Shown here: positions 4,921 to 5,902 of the stretch, piece after piece
Numbering within the stretch: position 1 is the first letter of the stretch
Layout: each line of letters begins with the position of its first letter
Source of the DNA: Thermoflexales bacterium
GTDB taxonomy: Bacteria; Chloroflexota; Anaerolineae; Fen-1058
Direction of reading: 5' to 3'
Assembly: GCA_017999195.1 (NCBI GenBank)
Contig: JAGOBP010000280.1
Coordinates: 1 to 5,902 of the forward strand
Length of the DNA stretch: 5,902 nucleotides
The notes under the pieces: generated by a model
Database searches by the model: none
What the model saw: only the letters and a program-made list of their open reading frames with translations
What the model was told of the DNA's origin: nothing
Position numbers and translations under genes: made by a program

Positions 4921-5902
4921 ATGGCCGGTTTCTTCAATCAAGATCAAACGTGTTCGCAATGCGGCAGCAAAGTAAAAGCGGGCGCGCGCTTTTGTCCGCA
5001 GTGCGGCACGCCGCAGCCCGGCGGCGATGAAGTGAAATGCCCGCGCTGCAATGAGTCCATCTCGCCTGCCGCGCGCTTCTGCCCCAAATGCGGCGTCGAT
5101 CTATCCACGGCCGCACAGCCGTCCATCGTCGAACATCGCTGGGAGAAAATTCAGAACGCCTTCGCCACGCGCGTTGACATCGAGGATTTGCCCGGCTTTT
5201 TCCGCAAAGAACTCATCGTCGAGCCGGGCACACACGCTATCCTGCTGGTCGATGGGCGCAACACGTTAGGCGTTGTCGGACCGGGCAAATATACGCTGCA
5301 AACGCTGGGTGATCGCCTGGGTGCGGCCCTCACGCTGCAATCGGCCAAGCGCTTGACGGCCATTCTGATCGATGCGGGCGATGTGGAACTACCCTTCGAG
5401 GTGCCCGATTTGTGGACGAGCGATCCATTGCGCGTGAAGTTGGCCTGTCGCGTCGTGCTGCGCCAGCAAGGCGCCATCGAGTTTCTGGTCAACATCATGA
5501 AGGGCCGCAGCAGTTATCCGCTCTCAGAAATACGCGCTTTGTTGTATCCCGAAGTGGCCGCCATCGCGCAAGATTGGATCGGGCGGCACACCGTGCTGGA
5601 CTTGAGCAAGTCGCTGTCGACGCGCGATGCGATCGAGCAAGCGTTGGACATTAGCCTGACGCGCTCGCTCGATCAATACGGCTTGAAATTCGTGCTATTG
5701 CGCGTTGTGGCGGTGGTCTGTCCACCGATCGAGCAGCTGCGCGACGCGCGCGAAGAATTGCTGGTGGCCCAGTATGAGACCAACGTCGAAGTGGATCAGC
5801 GTGTGGCCGCATTGGCGAAGCGTCAGCGCCTGTTCGACGTCGCCAACGCCGATGAAGTGCAGGCCATTGCGGAAGAACAGGCCAAGGTCGAGACCTATGA
5901 GC
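4921..5902 (+). CDS. double zinc-ribbon SPFH-domain protein (partial, 3' end missing)
   Basis: The frame is open from ATG 4921 to the window edge, giving 327 codons and one extra base; the C-terminus is missing. Two zinc ribbons lead the protein: Cys11/14/25/28 and Cys40/43/54/57, each of CxxC-x10-CxxC form with the related loops GARFCPQCG and AARFCPKCG. After a short linker comes an SPFH head from about residue 85 (DLPGFF, then IVEPGTHAILLVDG) to about 265, followed by a charged helical stretch (about 270-327) like the flotillin/stomatin coiled coil. No membrane helix is seen in the visible part. Zinc-ribbon SPFH proteins such as Bacillus YdjI (COG4260) carry the ribbon at the C-terminus; here it is N-terminal and doubled. 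The expected role is a membrane-associated oligomeric scaffold, probably partnered with the preceding SPFH protein, which carries the membrane anchors. Regulation by the neighbouring kinase is possible but is not shown by the sequence. Confidence 0.9.
   Translation, partial: MAGFFNQDQTCSQCGSKVKAGARFCPQCGTPQPGGDEVKCPRCNESISPAARFCPKCGVDLSTAAQPSIVEHRWEKIQNAFATRVDIEDLPGFFRKELIVEPGTHAILLVDGRNTLGVVGPGKYTLQTLGDRLGAALTLQSAKRLTAILIDAGDVELPFEVPDLWTSDPLRVKLACRVVLRQQGAIEFLVNIMKGRSSYPLSEIRALLYPEVAAIAQDWIGRHTVLDLSKSLSTRDAIEQALDISLTRSLDQYGLKFVLLRVVAVVCPPIEQLRDAREELLVAQYETNVEVDQRVAALAKRQRLFDVANADEVQAIAEEQAKVETYE

Overview
The window looks like part of a chromosomal gene cluster from a fairly GC-rich bacterium, most likely a Chloroflexota member or another filamentous/environmental lineage rich in Hanks-type kinases. 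The grounds are a PknB-like kinase with a Pro/Thr-rich extracellular stalk, SPFH proteins with fused zinc ribbons, and degenerate heptanucleotide tandem repeats. The taxon is inferred from gene style, not from a marker gene. Every convincing gene is on the + strand.

Layout: (1) 47-1387 is a 446-residue soluble, mostly helical protein I do not recognise. (2) After 12 bases, 1400-3112 is a membrane-spanning Ser/Thr protein kinase: cytoplasmic kinase domain, juxtamembrane linker built partly on a 7-bp repeat, one transmembrane helix, a Thr/Pro stalk with 36-bp repeats, and a small two-cysteine outer domain. (3) 3113-3387 is an AT-rich gap with a good sigma70-type promoter and a 34-codon stub that aligns without gaps to the first 34 residues of the kinase; it is the remains of a second kinase gene. 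(4) 3388-4863 is a 491-residue SPFH-like (stomatin/flotillin-like) protein with two membrane helices after the SPFH head and a helical C-terminus. (5) 4921 to the window edge is a second SPFH protein, led by two zinc ribbons and cut off at residue 327.

The likely logic is a membrane-surface module: a kinase that senses something outside the membrane, next to two related SPFH scaffolds. Zinc-ribbon/SPFH proteins with membrane partners occur in envelope-stress systems such as Bacillus YdjGHI, so envelope stress or membrane organisation is a reasonable guess. No substrate or phenotype can be read from the sequence. Genes 1 and 2 look like one transcript. The promoter in the gap suggests that genes 3 and 4 can be transcribed separately.

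The most unusual points are the truncated kinase paralogue, a 7-bp repeat array that supplies the last codons and stop of the first SPFH gene and fills the gap to the next, a different 7-bp repeat inside the kinase coding sequence, and a sharp GC drop (about 36% over 3001-3240, against mid-60s in sampled lines on either side).
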